From NCBI GenBank assembly GCA_029263215.1, contig JAJCXY010000035.1, positions 1 to 64,000 on the forward strand: a stretch of 64,000 nt of DNA, given 5' to 3'. This document shows, piece by piece, positions 50,820 through 60,122 of the stretch. How positions within the stretch are numbered: the stretch's first letter is position 1; each line of letters starts with the position of its first letter. Made by a program: the position numbers and the translations under genes. Below the pieces are notes generated by a model that was not told the DNA's origin, ran no database searches, and saw nothing but the letters and a program-made list of their open reading frames with translations. This DNA comes from Acidimicrobiales bacterium (GTDB lineage Bacteria > Actinomycetota > Acidimicrobiia > Acidimicrobiales > Aldehydirespiratoraceae).

Positions 50820-51947
50820 TCAGTGGTCGACCGTCACGCGCCGGAGGAGGGGGTTGAGTTTGGTCATGACCCAGTAATCGCGCAGCAAACCCCCACGCTT
50901 GGCAATCTCGGCCGGCGTGATCTCGGGGAGGTCTGGGCCGACGAGAGTGGCCGTATCACCAACCTCGACAAGCTTCTCGGGTCCGATCTCGAGAATGGTG
51001 TGGTTCGAGCTGACCTGCCCGATTACGGGGTACAGCTTGTCGCCCACCAGAGCCTCGGTGTTGCCTGCGGCGTCGGCGGGATACCCATCGGTGTGCCCAA
51101 TGGGGATCGTCGCCACCCAGGTCGGGACCTCAGCGCGGTATCGGTGCCCGAAGCTGACACCCTCGCCCGGGGCCAGGAGTTCCACCCGGGCGATGCGGGC
51201 TCGGAGTCGGAACACCGGTTGGAGGTCCATCGCGGGTGAGCCTGACGGTCCCGTGCGGTAGGCGTCCAAGCCGTAGATCGCCCCACCGGGCCGGATCAGA
51301 TCCAACTCCCGGGCCTCGGGTAGTTGGATCACTTGCTGGGATGGTGCTCCGTGTAGTCGTCCGAGGTCGATGCCGAGCTGTCTGCATTCAGCGACCACAG
51401 AGGCGAATCGGCGAAGGTGCTCGAGATCGAAGGGCTTGCCGTCTCGGGTAGCGCCCGAGAACATCGTGTAGGCACCCTCGATACTCACTGCCTCGCTCGC
51501 GGCGAGGTCTTGGACCCAGGGCACGGCGTTGACATACGGGAAACCGATCCGGTTGGTGCCGGTATCGACGAAGACATGGATGGGTATCGGCCCGCCACAT
51601 CGTTCGGCGAGCTCAGAGAGCCGCTCGCGAGAATCTGTGTGGAACGGAGTCAGGCGAATCCCGGTCTGCACCAATAGCTCGGCCTCTGGCCCGGCTACGT
51701 GAGCCATCATCAGGATCGGCTTCGAGACCCCAGCGTCGCGTAGGGCGAGCGCCTCGCCGACGCGAACCACCGCCAACCCCTCGACCTCGGGCATCTGGTC
51801 GAGGACTGAGCCGACCTCCCGGATCCCGATGCCGTTCGCGTTGTTCTTCACAACCGCCATCAGGGGCAGGCCGGCGTAGCGGTGGAGTTCCCGAACGTTG
51901 TTCCGTAGGGCGTCGGTGATCACCTCGACCCAGGGGTCGGCGGTCAC
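50820..51947 (-). CDS. Divergent alanine racemase family protein
   Basis: A 375-aa fold-type III PLP enzyme. Lys34 in AVVKNNANGIG is the PLP lysine (AVKANAYGHG in classical Alr), GVSFGHRYRAE holds the catalytic Tyr of the other subunit and IPIGHTDGYP the later Tyr. Two usual features are missing: the Tyr four residues after Lys is Asn, and the MDQ motif (VCMDQ) reads VSSNH. GTG 51947 overlaps the stop of the MFS gene, so it is co-translated. Probably a racemase for another amino acid. Confidence 0.78.
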   Translation of the reverse strand: MTADPWVEVITDALRNNVRELHRYAGLPLMAVVKNNANGIGIREVGSVLDQMPEVEGLAVVRVGEALALRDAGVSKPILMMAHVAGPEAELLVQTGIRLTPFHTDSRERLSELAERCGGPIPIHVFVDTGTNRIGFPYVNAVPWVQDLAASEAVSIEGAYTMFSGATRDGKPFDLEHLRRFASVVAECRQLGIDLGRLHGAPSQQVIQLPEARELDLIRPGGAIYGLDAYRTGPSGSPAMDLQPVFRLRARIARVELLAPGEGVSFGHRYRAEVPTWVATIPIGHTDGYPADAAGNTEALVGDKLYPVIGQVSSNHTILEIGPEKLVEVGDTATLVGPDLPEITPAEIAKRGGLLRDYWVMTKLNPLLRRVTVDH

Positions 51948-53164
51948 GACTCGGCTCGGCGGGACATGGCGATATCCACTCGCCTGAACATCGGTCTGGC
52001 CGTGATGAGCAGCGACCCGACGGTGAACGCCGACACGAGCGACACCCACTGTGCTCCCCACGTCTCGGCGACAACCCCGCCGAGCAGGGCGCCGAGCGGC
52101 TTCATTCCCCAGCCGATGAAGAGGTAGGCGGTCATCATCCGGCCGAACACCTCATCGGGTACCAGCCGCTGGCGTACGGTGGAACTCACGACGTTCCACA
52201 TGGGATCGGACATCCCGACAATGATCGCAGCAACGAACGCGATCGCGGCGACGGTGGTGAGACCGAAGAGCAAAGCACCGATGGTGAAGCAGACGATGCT
52301 GAATCGCATGCTTGTCGAGTGGCTCGTGCTCCCGATGAAACGGGCGACGAAGAACGTCATGAGCACCGACGCGACGGCGTCGACACTCAACAAGAGACCG
52401 AATCCGATGCCACCGAGTCCGAACCGCTCGGTTACCAGCACGACGAAGACAGCGTTGCCCGCCGCGCCCACGAATGAAAAGGTCGCGACGCTCAATGCGA
52501 GGGGCCTCAAGACCGGGTGAGCCCAGACGTATCGCAGTCCCACCGTCGCGCTAACCAGAAACGACGCCGACTCTTCGGCCTGGTCCGGTCGATATTGTCC
52601 GGGAAGCCGGGTGAGGGTGGCGACACTGGTGAGCGACATCATCGCGGCGGCCGCGAACGGCAGCGAAGCGTCGACTTCGAACAGCAGGGCCCCGAGCGGC
52701 GGGCCGATGAACGCGTTGGTGACTCGCTGGGTCGCCATCAGACGGGCATTGGCAACCTCCAACTGCTCCGACTTCACGACCTCGCGGACCAGGGCCGGCA
52801 GGCCGCCATCGGTCATGACCTCGCTGGCTCCGATCAGGAACGAGGCAGTCATCAGAACCCCGATGCCGGCGTTGTCGGTGACGACGGTGACAACCACACC
52901 GGCCAGCACCGCGGCCCGAATTGTCTGGGCGATAACGGCAATCCAGCGCCGATCGAACCGATCGAGCACCACACCGGCCGGCAACCCGATGACCAGGAAA
53001 GGGAGGAACTGGAATACGGCGACGGCCGCGATCAGACGGGCATCGTCGGTGAGTTGGATCGCAAGGAGCGGCATCCCCACGAGGCTCAGTCCGTCGCCGA
53101 AGTTAGAGGCGCTGAACGCCGTCCACAGTGTCCAGAACGGCCGGCCCAACGCCTGATCGCTCAT
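51944..53164 (-). CDS. MFS transporter (DHA3-like efflux)
   Basis: A 406-aa major facilitator with GLPAGVVLDRFDRRWIAVIAQ in the 2-3 loop and RQRLVPDEVFGRMMTAYLF, typical of macrolide-type (MefA/EntS, DHA3) exporters. ATG 53164 shares a base with the stop of the LLM gene (TGATG). It is the sixth of seven genes in the operon and one of two exporters in it. Confidence 0.83.
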   Translation of the reverse strand: MSDQALGRPFWTLWTAFSASNFGDGLSLVGMPLLAIQLTDDARLIAAVAVFQFLPFLVIGLPAGVVLDRFDRRWIAVIAQTIRAAVLAGVVVTVVTDNAGIGVLMTASFLIGASEVMTDGGLPALVREVVKSEQLEVANARLMATQRVTNAFIGPPLGALLFEVDASLPFAAAAMMSLTSVATLTRLPGQYRPDQAEESASFLVSATVGLRYVWAHPVLRPLALSVATFSFVGAAGNAVFVVLVTERFGLGGIGFGLLLSVDAVASVLMTFFVARFIGSTSHSTSMRFSIVCFTIGALLFGLTTVAAIAFVAAIIVGMSDPMWNVVSSTVRQRLVPDEVFGRMMTAYLFIGWGMKPLGALLGGVVAETWGAQWVSLVSAFTVGSLLITARPMFRRVDIAMSRRAES

Positions 53165-54216
53165 CAAGCGAGGTTGCTGAGGATGTGCCGTAGCTGATGG
53201 GCGTCGTCGGGTGTTTGCACCGGGATGGAAAACTCCAGGCGGTCGACGCGACCGGCATAGCGCTCGTTCAACTTGTCGGCTATGTCGTCGAAGGTTCCGA
53301 TGGTGGCCACCGTGTGCAACATCTCGTCGTCGACGAGGTCGGGAAGTTCGTCCCACCTCTTCTGACGCGAAAGCACCGAGGCTTGCTCGGCGATATCTTC
53401 CCAGCCGTGCAGCTGGAAGGTGCGACGGTAGGAGGGTGTCGAGAGGTAAAAGGCGACTCGGGCGCGAACGCTGTCGACGACCTTTCCGAGCTTGGCGGTG
53501 TCGGCTGCAGTGCCGATCAGAGGTTTCATGCAAACCTCTACGTCGGCCAAGGGGCGGCCGACACGTTTCGCTCCGCGGGTGAGGTTGGGCATGACCATTT
53601 CGTCGATGAACCTGGGAGTACACACCGGGTGCAGTCTCACCCCGTCGGCGACCTCGCCCGCGACGGCGCACATGTTGGGTCCGATAGCGGCCAGATGGAT
53701 CGGTATCTCTGGATACTCGATAGGTCCGGGGTTGAACAGGGGGACCATCAAGTTGAGGTTGTAGTGCTCGCTCTCGAATTCGAGCGCTGACTCGCTCTGC
53801 CAGCAATCCCAAACAGCACGCACGGCGTTGATGTAGTCGCGCATCCACGGCGCCGGTGGATGCCAGGGCACCCCGTAGCGGCGTTCGATGTGGGCCCGGA
53901 CCTGGGATCCGAGACCGAGCATGAAGCGCCCACTAGAGATCTTCGAGAGGGTCCAGGCAGACAGTGCAGTTGTGGTGGGACTCCGAGGGAAGGCCATGGC
54001 GACAGAGGTGCCCAGCTGGATCTCAGATGTGGTGGTGGCTCCGAGGCCAAGAAGCTGGAACGGGTCGTCCTTGGTCTCCTCGACGAGTACCGCGCCGAGA
54101 CCGACCTCTTCGGCCGTTCTGGCCATCTCGGCGAATCGCCGGACATCGAGAGGAGTGTCGGGTTCACGAAGCCCGGGGTCGAGCTTCCCCAACGGGAGCA
54201 GCGACTCGATGATCAT
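53164..54216 (-). CDS. LLM-class F420-dependent oxidoreductase
   Basis: A 350-aa TIM-barrel luciferase-like monooxygenase-family protein. SEIQLGTSVAMAFPRSPTTTALSAWTLSKISSGRFMLGLGSQ and RYGVPWHPPAPWMRDYINAVRAVW are characteristic of the F420-using branch (TIGR03617-like). It reduces or oxidises small substrates with F420. Overlaps by one base with the genes on both sides. In an operon with early riboflavin enzymes it may act on the product. Confidence 0.83.
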   Translation of the reverse strand: MIIESLLPLGKLDPGLREPDTPLDVRRFAEMARTAEEVGLGAVLVEETKDDPFQLLGLGATTTSEIQLGTSVAMAFPRSPTTTALSAWTLSKISSGRFMLGLGSQVRAHIERRYGVPWHPPAPWMRDYINAVRAVWDCWQSESALEFESEHYNLNLMVPLFNPGPIEYPEIPIHLAAIGPNMCAVAGEVADGVRLHPVCTPRFIDEMVMPNLTRGAKRVGRPLADVEVCMKPLIGTAADTAKLGKVVDSVRARVAFYLSTPSYRRTFQLHGWEDIAEQASVLSRQKRWDELPDLVDDEMLHTVATIGTFDDIADKLNERYAGRVDRLEFSIPVQTPDDAHQLRHILSNLA

Positions 54217-55478
54217 CAGAGTTCCGTTCCGAGAACGGTGCCGCTGGTGGCATGTCTGGCCCAACTGAGTCCGATGACGGCGAGGACAATGGACAACGAC
54301 ATGCCTATTGCCATTGGTGTGATGGTGCCATTGAACGAACGATCTATGACTGTGCCCAGCAGCGATCCGGCGATCATGGGGACCATGCCGAAGATCGCAG
54401 CGGCGGTGCCGGCAACAGCACCGAGGGGTCGCATGGCGGCGGCGTTGATGTTGGGAACCAGGAGCTGCTGGCAGCCGATGAGGACTGCGATGGCCACGAA
54501 GAAGACGGAGAATGGGGGAGTGCCGCCAGTGACGAAGGCAAGCGTGACGAAGCCGCCGGCCACAACAACGAGGGCTCGGCTCATCACGGAGATCATCCGG
54601 TCGAGGCCGACGCGTACGACGAGTTGCCGATTGGTGATCATGACACCCGCCATGAGAACGGCGATTGCCGCGAATACAGCCGGGAACCACTTGGCCAGTC
54701 CGAAGACCTCATCGAGGATGATCTCGGAACTGGCCAGATAGGTGATGAACGAGGCGAAGAGGCCGATCATGGCCACCAGGTAGCCGTATGAGCCCGGGGT
54801 GGTGAAGACGATCCGGATGCTGTGTCGCAGTTCGACCCCGGTGGCATCGGGTGCGCCGGAGCCTGTCTTCATCGTGGCCGGAAGGCGCGCGGTCATGACG
54901 AGCACTCCGCCTGCGAACACAGCGCAGACCCAGAAGACGAGGTGCCATGGTCCGACCGCCACCAAGCCCGCTCCGATCGCCGGTGCGATCGTGGGGATGA
55001 TCAGGAACACCGCCATGATCGTCGACATCTGCTTCGCCATCTCAGCGCCCTCGAAGGAGTCACGAATCATGGCGGTGGCGGCCACCCGCGGACCAGCGGC
55101 ACCGAAGCCCCAGATGACGCGAGCGATGATCATCAATTCGAGGTTGGGGGCCATGGCCGCGCCGGCTGCAGCCAGGATGTAGATACCGATCCCGCCCCAC
55201 ATCACCGGCCGTCGTCCGAACCGGTCTGCCAGGAGTCCAGCCGGGAGGAGGCCGAGTCCCTGCCCGATCAGGAAGGCGGTGACGAGGCCGGCCACCGCGG
55301 TGGAATCGGGCTCCAGGTCGAGCGCGGCGCGGATTTCTGGGAAGGCCGGCAGCATCGTGTCGATGGCGAGCGCGGTACCGGCCATCGCCATGGAGAGAAC
55401 GAAGGTGAACCCGATGGTGCCGGGAGTCAGAGATCGACGTGAGGGTGTGCTGGTTTCTTCGCCTGTCACCTGTCGCAT
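54216..55478 (-). CDS. MFS transporter, Bcr/CflA family
   Basis: A 420-aa exporter. AIDTMLPAFPEIRAALDLEP at the first helix and PAGLLADRFGRRPVMWGG in the loop are the Bcr/CflA drug-efflux signature. It starts 14 nt after the ribA stop. Export of a pathway product or self-protection is the likely role. Confidence 0.85.
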   Translation of the reverse strand: MRQVTGEETSTPSRRSLTPGTIGFTFVLSMAMAGTALAIDTMLPAFPEIRAALDLEPDSTAVAGLVTAFLIGQGLGLLPAGLLADRFGRRPVMWGGIGIYILAAAGAAMAPNLELMIIARVIWGFGAAGPRVAATAMIRDSFEGAEMAKQMSTIMAVFLIIPTIAPAIGAGLVAVGPWHLVFWVCAVFAGGVLVMTARLPATMKTGSGAPDATGVELRHSIRIVFTTPGSYGYLVAMIGLFASFITYLASSEIILDEVFGLAKWFPAVFAAIAVLMAGVMITNRQLVVRVGLDRMISVMSRALVVVAGGFVTLAFVTGGTPPFSVFFVAIAVLIGCQQLLVPNINAAAMRPLGAVAGTAAAIFGMVPMIAGSLLGTVIDRSFNGTITPMAIGMSLSIVLAVIGLSWARHATSGTVLGTEL

Positions 55479-55492
55479 GGGGGACTTCGCGA

Positions 55493-56185
55493 TCAGCTCA
55501 CTACGGCATCTGAAGGTGCCGCAGAGCTCCCAGCGCTGCTGGGGGTGTGATGGCCGAGGCGGCCTCGCTTCGTCTCGATGTAGCGCTCGGCTTCAGGGTG
55601 GATCGGCACGTGCAGGGGTATCAGCTCGGTGATGGTGAGGCCGTTGCTCGCAAGTCCTTGATACTTGGCTGGATTGTTGGTCATGAGCCTCAACTGGCTC
55701 ACGCCGAGTTGGGTGAGGATCTGGGCGCCGACGCTGTAGTCGCGGGAATCCACCGCCACACCCAGCTCGAGGTTGGCGTCGACGGTGTCGAAGCCCTGGT
55801 CTTGGAGCTCGTAGGCCTTGAGTTTCTGGCTGATCCCGATTCCGCGCCCTTCATGACCTCGCAGGTAGATCACCACACCTTGGCCGGCTTGGGCCACGCG
55901 ACTCATTGCCTCGTCGAGTTGCAGCCCGCAGTCGCACTTCACACTGTTGAACACGTCGCCGGTGACGCACTCACTGTGTACCCGCACGAGAACCGGCTCA
56001 GCGCCATCGACCTCGCCCATCACAAAGGCAAGGTGCATCTGACCATCGTCGAGGCTCTCGTAGGAGTGACACATGAACTCCCCCCAGGTGGTTGGGAGCC
56101 GAGCCGAGGCGGTCTGGGTGACCAGCTCACGCGGCGGGTGCTCATCGCTACCGTTCGATCCGAGCGAGTCGGAGCGGGTGTTCAT
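55493..56185 (-). CDS. ribA: GTP cyclohydrolase II
   Basis: A 230-aa stand-alone GTP cyclohydrolase II, converting GTP to 2,5-diamino-6-ribosylamino-4-pyrimidinone phosphate. Zinc ligands are in SECVTGDVFNSVKCDCGLQL, the catalytic loop is YLRGHEGRGIG and the terminal MTNNPAKY is conserved. It lacks the RibB domain common in actinobacterial RibBA. It lies 49 nt after ribD. Both an ordinary riboflavin role and supply of a pteridine-like secondary metabolite fit. Confidence 0.92.
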   Translation of the reverse strand: MNTRSDSLGSNGSDEHPPRELVTQTASARLPTTWGEFMCHSYESLDDGQMHLAFVMGEVDGAEPVLVRVHSECVTGDVFNSVKCDCGLQLDEAMSRVAQAGQGVVIYLRGHEGRGIGISQKLKAYELQDQGFDTVDANLELGVAVDSRDYSVGAQILTQLGVSQLRLMTNNPAKYQGLASNGLTITELIPLHVPIHPEAERYIETKRGRLGHHTPSSAGSSAAPSDAVVS

Positions 56186-56234
56186 GGTGTTGCCCCTTCC
56201 TGGCCTGGTCGGTACTCAACTGGGAGCGAGGACA

Positions 56235-57293
56235 TCATGAAGTATGGGGGCTGGGTTGGGTTTCGGGAGCGAGTTCGACACGAATGTCGTCGCCGACGGA
56301 GTCGCAGCTCAGGAAGCGGCCCCGCCATACATCCTGGATCGAGGCCACCGTCGGACCCCCGATCGATGGCAGGCCATCGCCACCGAGGAAGAAGATGGGA
56401 GCAAGGTAGACCACGAAACGATTGATCAGCTCAGCATCGTGGAAGGAACGCAGCACCGTCGATCCCCCCTCGATAAGTATCTGAAGGACCCCCCGCTCAC
56501 CGAGCTCATCGAGCAGGTCGGTGAGCGATCCGTCCCACTCGAGACAGGGGTGCACCCGCGCTGCCGGTGGCGCCGACCCGAGGATCACCCGGAGGGGGTC
56601 TGCACCTTCGACGTGGCGGACGGTGAGCGACGGGTCGTCGGCCCGTACCGTTCCGGCCCCGACGAGAATGGCGTCGCTCTCGGCTCGAAGCCGGTGGCCA
56701 TCACGGCGTGCCGCCTCACCTGTGATCCACTGGGAAGAACCGTCCGGTGCGGCGGTTGCTCCGTCGAGGCTTGCGGCCACCTTTGCTATGACGAGAGGAC
56801 GACCCGTACGGCGGTGCCAGAGGTAGGCCTCGAGTTGTCGCTCGGCATCGTCGGCGAGAACACCCTCGATCACCTCGATACCCGCCTGTTCCAGCCTCAG
56901 CATGCCCGCTCCATCGACTCGCTGGTCGGGGTCGCCGATACCGAAGATGACCCGAGCGATACCTGCCGCGATGATCGCGTCGACACATGGCGGAGTGCGG
57001 CCGTGGTGCGAGCACGGCTCGAGAGTAGCTACCAAGGTTGCGCCGTCGGCCTGGCCTCCTGCCGCTTCCAGCGCCACGATCTCGGCATGGCGCCCGCCGG
57101 GAGGCTCGGTGGCCCCGGTGGCCACCAGAATTCCTTCGGCGGATAGCACCGCCGCACCGACCCATGGGTTGGGCGAGGTCTGGCCCCGAGCCGCGGCCGC
57201 CGCGGTGAGACAGACGCCCATCGCCTGAGCGGGGGTCAGAACCTCAGCCGGGCCAGCGTCGTGGCCGCCGGCGACCGCACCGGTGTGGCTCAT
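56235..57293 (-). CDS. ribD: Bifunctional riboflavin deaminase/reductase RibD
   Basis: A 352-aa enzyme for the second and third steps after GTP cyclohydrolase II. The deaminase domain (1-150) has GGRHAEIVAL and LEPCSHHGRTPPCVDAI zinc motifs; the reductase domain has VIAKVAASLDGATAAPDGSSQWITG and VRADDPSLTVR. ATG 57293 overlaps the stop of the deaminase gene (ATGA). No ribE, ribB or ribH follows, and no FMN riboswitch is visible upstream. Confidence 0.9.
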   Translation of the reverse strand: MSHTGAVAGGHDAGPAEVLTPAQAMGVCLTAAAAARGQTSPNPWVGAAVLSAEGILVATGATEPPGGRHAEIVALEAAGGQADGATLVATLEPCSHHGRTPPCVDAIIAAGIARVIFGIGDPDQRVDGAGMLRLEQAGIEVIEGVLADDAERQLEAYLWHRRTGRPLVIAKVAASLDGATAAPDGSSQWITGEAARRDGHRLRAESDAILVGAGTVRADDPSLTVRHVEGADPLRVILGSAPPAARVHPCLEWDGSLTDLLDELGERGVLQILIEGGSTVLRSFHDAELINRFVVYLAPIFFLGGDGLPSIGGPTVASIQDVWRGRFLSCDSVGDDIRVELAPETQPSPHTS

Positions 57294-57751
57294 GCTTGCT
57301 CGCTCAAGAACGACGTCACCAGACTCGCGACGTGACCGCCCGGGTCGCCGTGGTGGGTGAGCGTGAGCGGACGGAGAAGCTGCTCGGCCATCGCCGTGGC
57401 ATCGAGTTTGCTGATATAGGCGGCATCGCCCACTGCGGCTCGTGTGGAGGCAAAGACGATCTCGCCGACTCCGGCGACCGCGGCGCTGTGCAGGCACATG
57501 GCGCATGGTTCCAGGGTCGTGAAGAGGGTGGCTCCGGGTAAGAGTCGCCCACTCGCCGCGGCCTTGCGAAGAGAGGCGACCTCAGCGTGTGCTGTCGGGT
57601 CGGAGCCGTCCTCGGCTTCGCTGCCAGCGATGGCCACGACATCCTCGTCGATCACGACACAGGCGCCGTTGGGGAAGTCGCCGGCGCGAGATGCCTGCTC
57701 AGCAGCATCGATGCACACGGCCATCCAACGCTCGTTGTGACTCATCCACAC
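57290..57751 (-). CDS. Nucleoside/guanine deaminase family protein
   Basis: A 153-aa zinc deaminase. DPTAHAEVASLRKAA gives the His and Glu, LEPCAMCLHSA the two cysteines. DPTAHAEV is the form seen in guanine deaminase (GuaD) rather than the tRNA enzyme TadA. First gene of the seven-gene operon, overlapping ribD by 4 nt. It could supply or modify a purine or pyrimidine intermediate of the pathway. Confidence 0.83.
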   Translation of the reverse strand: MWMSHNERWMAVCIDAAEQASRAGDFPNGACVVIDEDVVAIAGSEAEDGSDPTAHAEVASLRKAAASGRLLPGATLFTTLEPCAMCLHSAAVAGVGEIVFASTRAAVGDAAYISKLDATAMAEQLLRPLTLTHHGDPGGHVASLVTSFLSEQA

Positions 57752-57902
57752 ACGCTAACGCCCAGGCAGTCGGAGGTGATCAGCTGATGCTGGCGAGCCA
57801 CTGCCCGCCGGGTCCCGCGATGCCTTCGGGGCCAGCTCTGTGAGAGTGTCTCGACGTGCGCAACAAAATGACCGAACGAATGAGCCTCACCGAGGTCGCT
57901 TC

Positions 57903-59519
57903 ATGAACTCAGAACTCACCGGCGGGCAAGCCCTTGTCCAGTCCTTGATCAGCAACGGGGTCCACACCGTGTTCGGTGTTCCCGGCGTCCAACTCGATCA
58001 CCTGTTCAACGCCCTTCACGACTTCCGCGACGAGATCCGCGTGGTTCACTGCCGACACGAGGCAGGAGCCGGGTACATGGCATTGGGCTACGCAGCGGCC
58101 ACCGGAGAGCCAGGAGTCTGCGCAGTGGTGCCGGGGCCCGGCCTGCTCAACGCATCTGCGGCTCTCGCCACCGCCTACGCCGTCAATGCTCCGGTTCTGT
58201 GTCTCGTCGGACAGATCCACTCCGACGCGATCGGAAAGGATTTCGGGCTACTCCATGAGCTTCCCGATCAGTTGGCTGTCGCCGCCGCTCTCACCAAGTG
58301 GTCCGCGCTCATCGGCTCACCAGCGGAAGTGCCGGTTCGCGTCTCAGAGGGGTTCCGCCACCTGAAGGAGGGCTGTCCGGGGCCGGTCGAGTTGGAAATC
58401 GCCATGGACCAGCTCCAGAGGCGACAAGAGGTCGATCTCGCAGCGGCGTCCGAGCCGTCTGCTGTCGGAGGACCGGACGATCAAGCCATCGAGGATGCCT
58501 GCCAGGCTCTCGCCTCGGCATCGAATCCCTTGATCGTGGTGGGCGGTGGTGCCGTGGATGCCGGGCCTGCCCTCAGGCGAGTCGCAGAGCTGCTCCAGGC
58601 ACCGGTCACTGCCCTGCGCAACGGTCAAGGGGTGTTGGACAGTCGCCACCCCTTGTTCGTCAACCAGTTGGCGGCGCATCGTTACTGGGAAACGGCCGAT
58701 GTCGTGCTTGGGGTTGGTACCCGGCTCCGTCAGGCCCGCCAGTGGGGTACCGATGAAAACATGAAGATCGTCCGACTCGACATTGACCCCGGCCGTCTCG
58801 ACTCCGATCAGCTGGGTGTGCTCGGCGATGCCTGCGCGTCTCTCCCTGCCCTGGGCGATGCTCTGGAAGGACGACTGGAGCCACCGCGGCCCTCCCGCAC
58901 GGCCGAACTCGAAGCCCTCAGATCCGACATCGATGACGATCTCACGACCCTCGAGCCTCAGATCGCGTACCTGAGGGCCATGCGGGAAGCGCTTCCCGAG
59001 GACGGCATCTTCGTCGAGGACCTGACCCAGGTCGGATACGTCGCTCGGCTGGCTTTCCCGGTGTATAGCCCTCGCACCTACATCACCCCCGGGTATCAGG
59101 GGACCCTGGGATACGGATTCCCCACGGCTCTCGGCGTCAAAGTCGCCCAGCCCGACAAGAAGGTGCTCTCGATCTCAGGTGATGGCGGGTTCATGTTTTG
59201 TGTTGGTGAACTGGCTACCGCGGCCCAGCACAACATCGCCGTCGTCGCAGTGGTGTTCACCAACGACGCCTACGGCAACGTTCAACGCATGCAACGTGAA
59301 CAGCACGGGGGGCGAGTCATCGCCACCGACCTGGTCAACCCCGATTTCGTAGAGCTTGCGAAGACCTTCGGCGTCAACGGGTGCCGGGCTGAATCGCCGG
59401 CCGAACTCGGAGAAGCGATCGAAAGAGCCTTCGAGCACGATGGCCCTACGGTCATCGAGGTGCCCATCGGCGATTTCCCCGACCCCTGGAACTTGCTGCT
59501 GCCGCCCAAGATTCGCTGA
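57903..59519 (+). CDS. Thiamine-pyrophosphate enzyme of the acetolactate synthase family
   Basis: A 538-aa ThDP enzyme. The conserved activating Glu is in HCRHEAGAGYMALGYA, the central domain follows, and the ThDP motif is GDGGFMFCVGELATAA with TNDAYGN. The motif FGVPGVQLDHLFNAL resembles decarboxylase/carboligase members rather than IlvB proper, and no IlvN regulatory subunit follows. ATG 57903 gives the expected N-terminus. It is divergent from the riboflavin-type operon and may use one of its intermediates, but nothing proves it. Confidence 0.83.
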   Translation: MNSELTGGQALVQSLISNGVHTVFGVPGVQLDHLFNALHDFRDEIRVVHCRHEAGAGYMALGYAAATGEPGVCAVVPGPGLLNASAALATAYAVNAPVLCLVGQIHSDAIGKDFGLLHELPDQLAVAAALTKWSALIGSPAEVPVRVSEGFRHLKEGCPGPVELEIAMDQLQRRQEVDLAAASEPSAVGGPDDQAIEDACQALASASNPLIVVGGGAVDAGPALRRVAELLQAPVTALRNGQGVLDSRHPLFVNQLAAHRYWETADVVLGVGTRLRQARQWGTDENMKIVRLDIDPGRLDSDQLGVLGDACASLPALGDALEGRLEPPRPSRTAELEALRSDIDDDLTTLEPQIAYLRAMREALPEDGIFVEDLTQVGYVARLAFPVYSPRTYITPGYQGTLGYGFPTALGVKVAQPDKKVLSISGDGGFMFCVGELATAAQHNIAVVAVVFTNDAYGNVQRMQREQHGGRVIATDLVNPDFVELAKTFGVNGCRAESPAELGEAIERAFEHDGPTVIEVPIGDFPDPWNLLLPPKIR

Positions 59520-59562
59520 GCCCACTGAGGGACAGGAGCACCTCGAGGTCGCGCTCGACTGA

Positions 59563-59990
59563 CTACTGGTGCCCTGCCGGGTAGGCGGAACCCTCGTCCT
59601 CGGTCGACGCAGCCGACGAAGCGTGGCGATGCAGCCAGAGCCACACGCCATCTCGGCAATGGAGTCCGACTGTCCAACGTATTGGAACCTCGAGGTGGTA
59701 TCCGTCGACGTGTAGGTGGATGGTGAGGGTGGCGGCGACGGTGGCGGTGTTGCCCCGCCGGGTGACATGTCGCCAGTTCCAGTCGAACCGATCGGTCGTG
59801 GCTCCGCGAAGTTCCGCCCGAGCACGTCGCGGACTTGGTCTGCGCCCACACAAGGCTCGTCGCTCCCGGTGCCGATCAGTGAGATGTCGGCGCCGGAATC
59901 AAAGACGGTCAGCACGCCGTCGATGTCCTTGGCGCAGTACGCCTCGGCGTACCGCTCGAAGGTGGCCAACACCAGGTCGTTCTCGTTCAA
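59563..59990 (-). pseudogene. Frameshifted SnoaL/NTF2-like protein gene
   Basis: Two frames make one SnoaL-like protein. The first (TTG 59990 with GGGAGAG upstream) reads NENDLVLATFERYAEAYCA and onward to LGRNFAE near 59810; the second continues with ELRGATTDRFDWNWRHV and TLTIHLHVDGYHLEVPIRW to 59563. The switch near 59810-59825 is one base. So a single indel, or a sequencing error, splits it. Such proteins are small ketosteroid-isomerase-fold enzymes or binding proteins. Confidence 0.65.
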
Positions 59991-60122
59991 GGCGTCTCTC
60001 CCGTTTGAGGGGTACAAGTCTCGGCGGGACTCCAACGTTTCGCGGTACGAGGCGATGGAGGTGGCCCCGGCCTGCCTGTGTCCGCAACGACTGTGGAGAG
60101 ATGATCTGCTAGGACGGCATGC

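Noticed and set aside
49106-50857. 583-codon open frame on the plus strand
   Set aside because: It is antisense to the BNR-repeat gene, whose translation has clear repeats; long antisense frames are normal in high-GC DNA.
56186-57900. FMN riboswitch near the ribD/ribA genes
   Set aside because: No sequence with the conserved FMN-box pattern was recognised in the gaps; the gap between ribD and ribA is 49 bp and too short.
59175-60035. A single 286-aa minus-strand protein
   Set aside because: Only its first ~60 residues are SnoaL-like; the rest is antisense to the TPP enzyme. Treated as a frameshifted gene instead.
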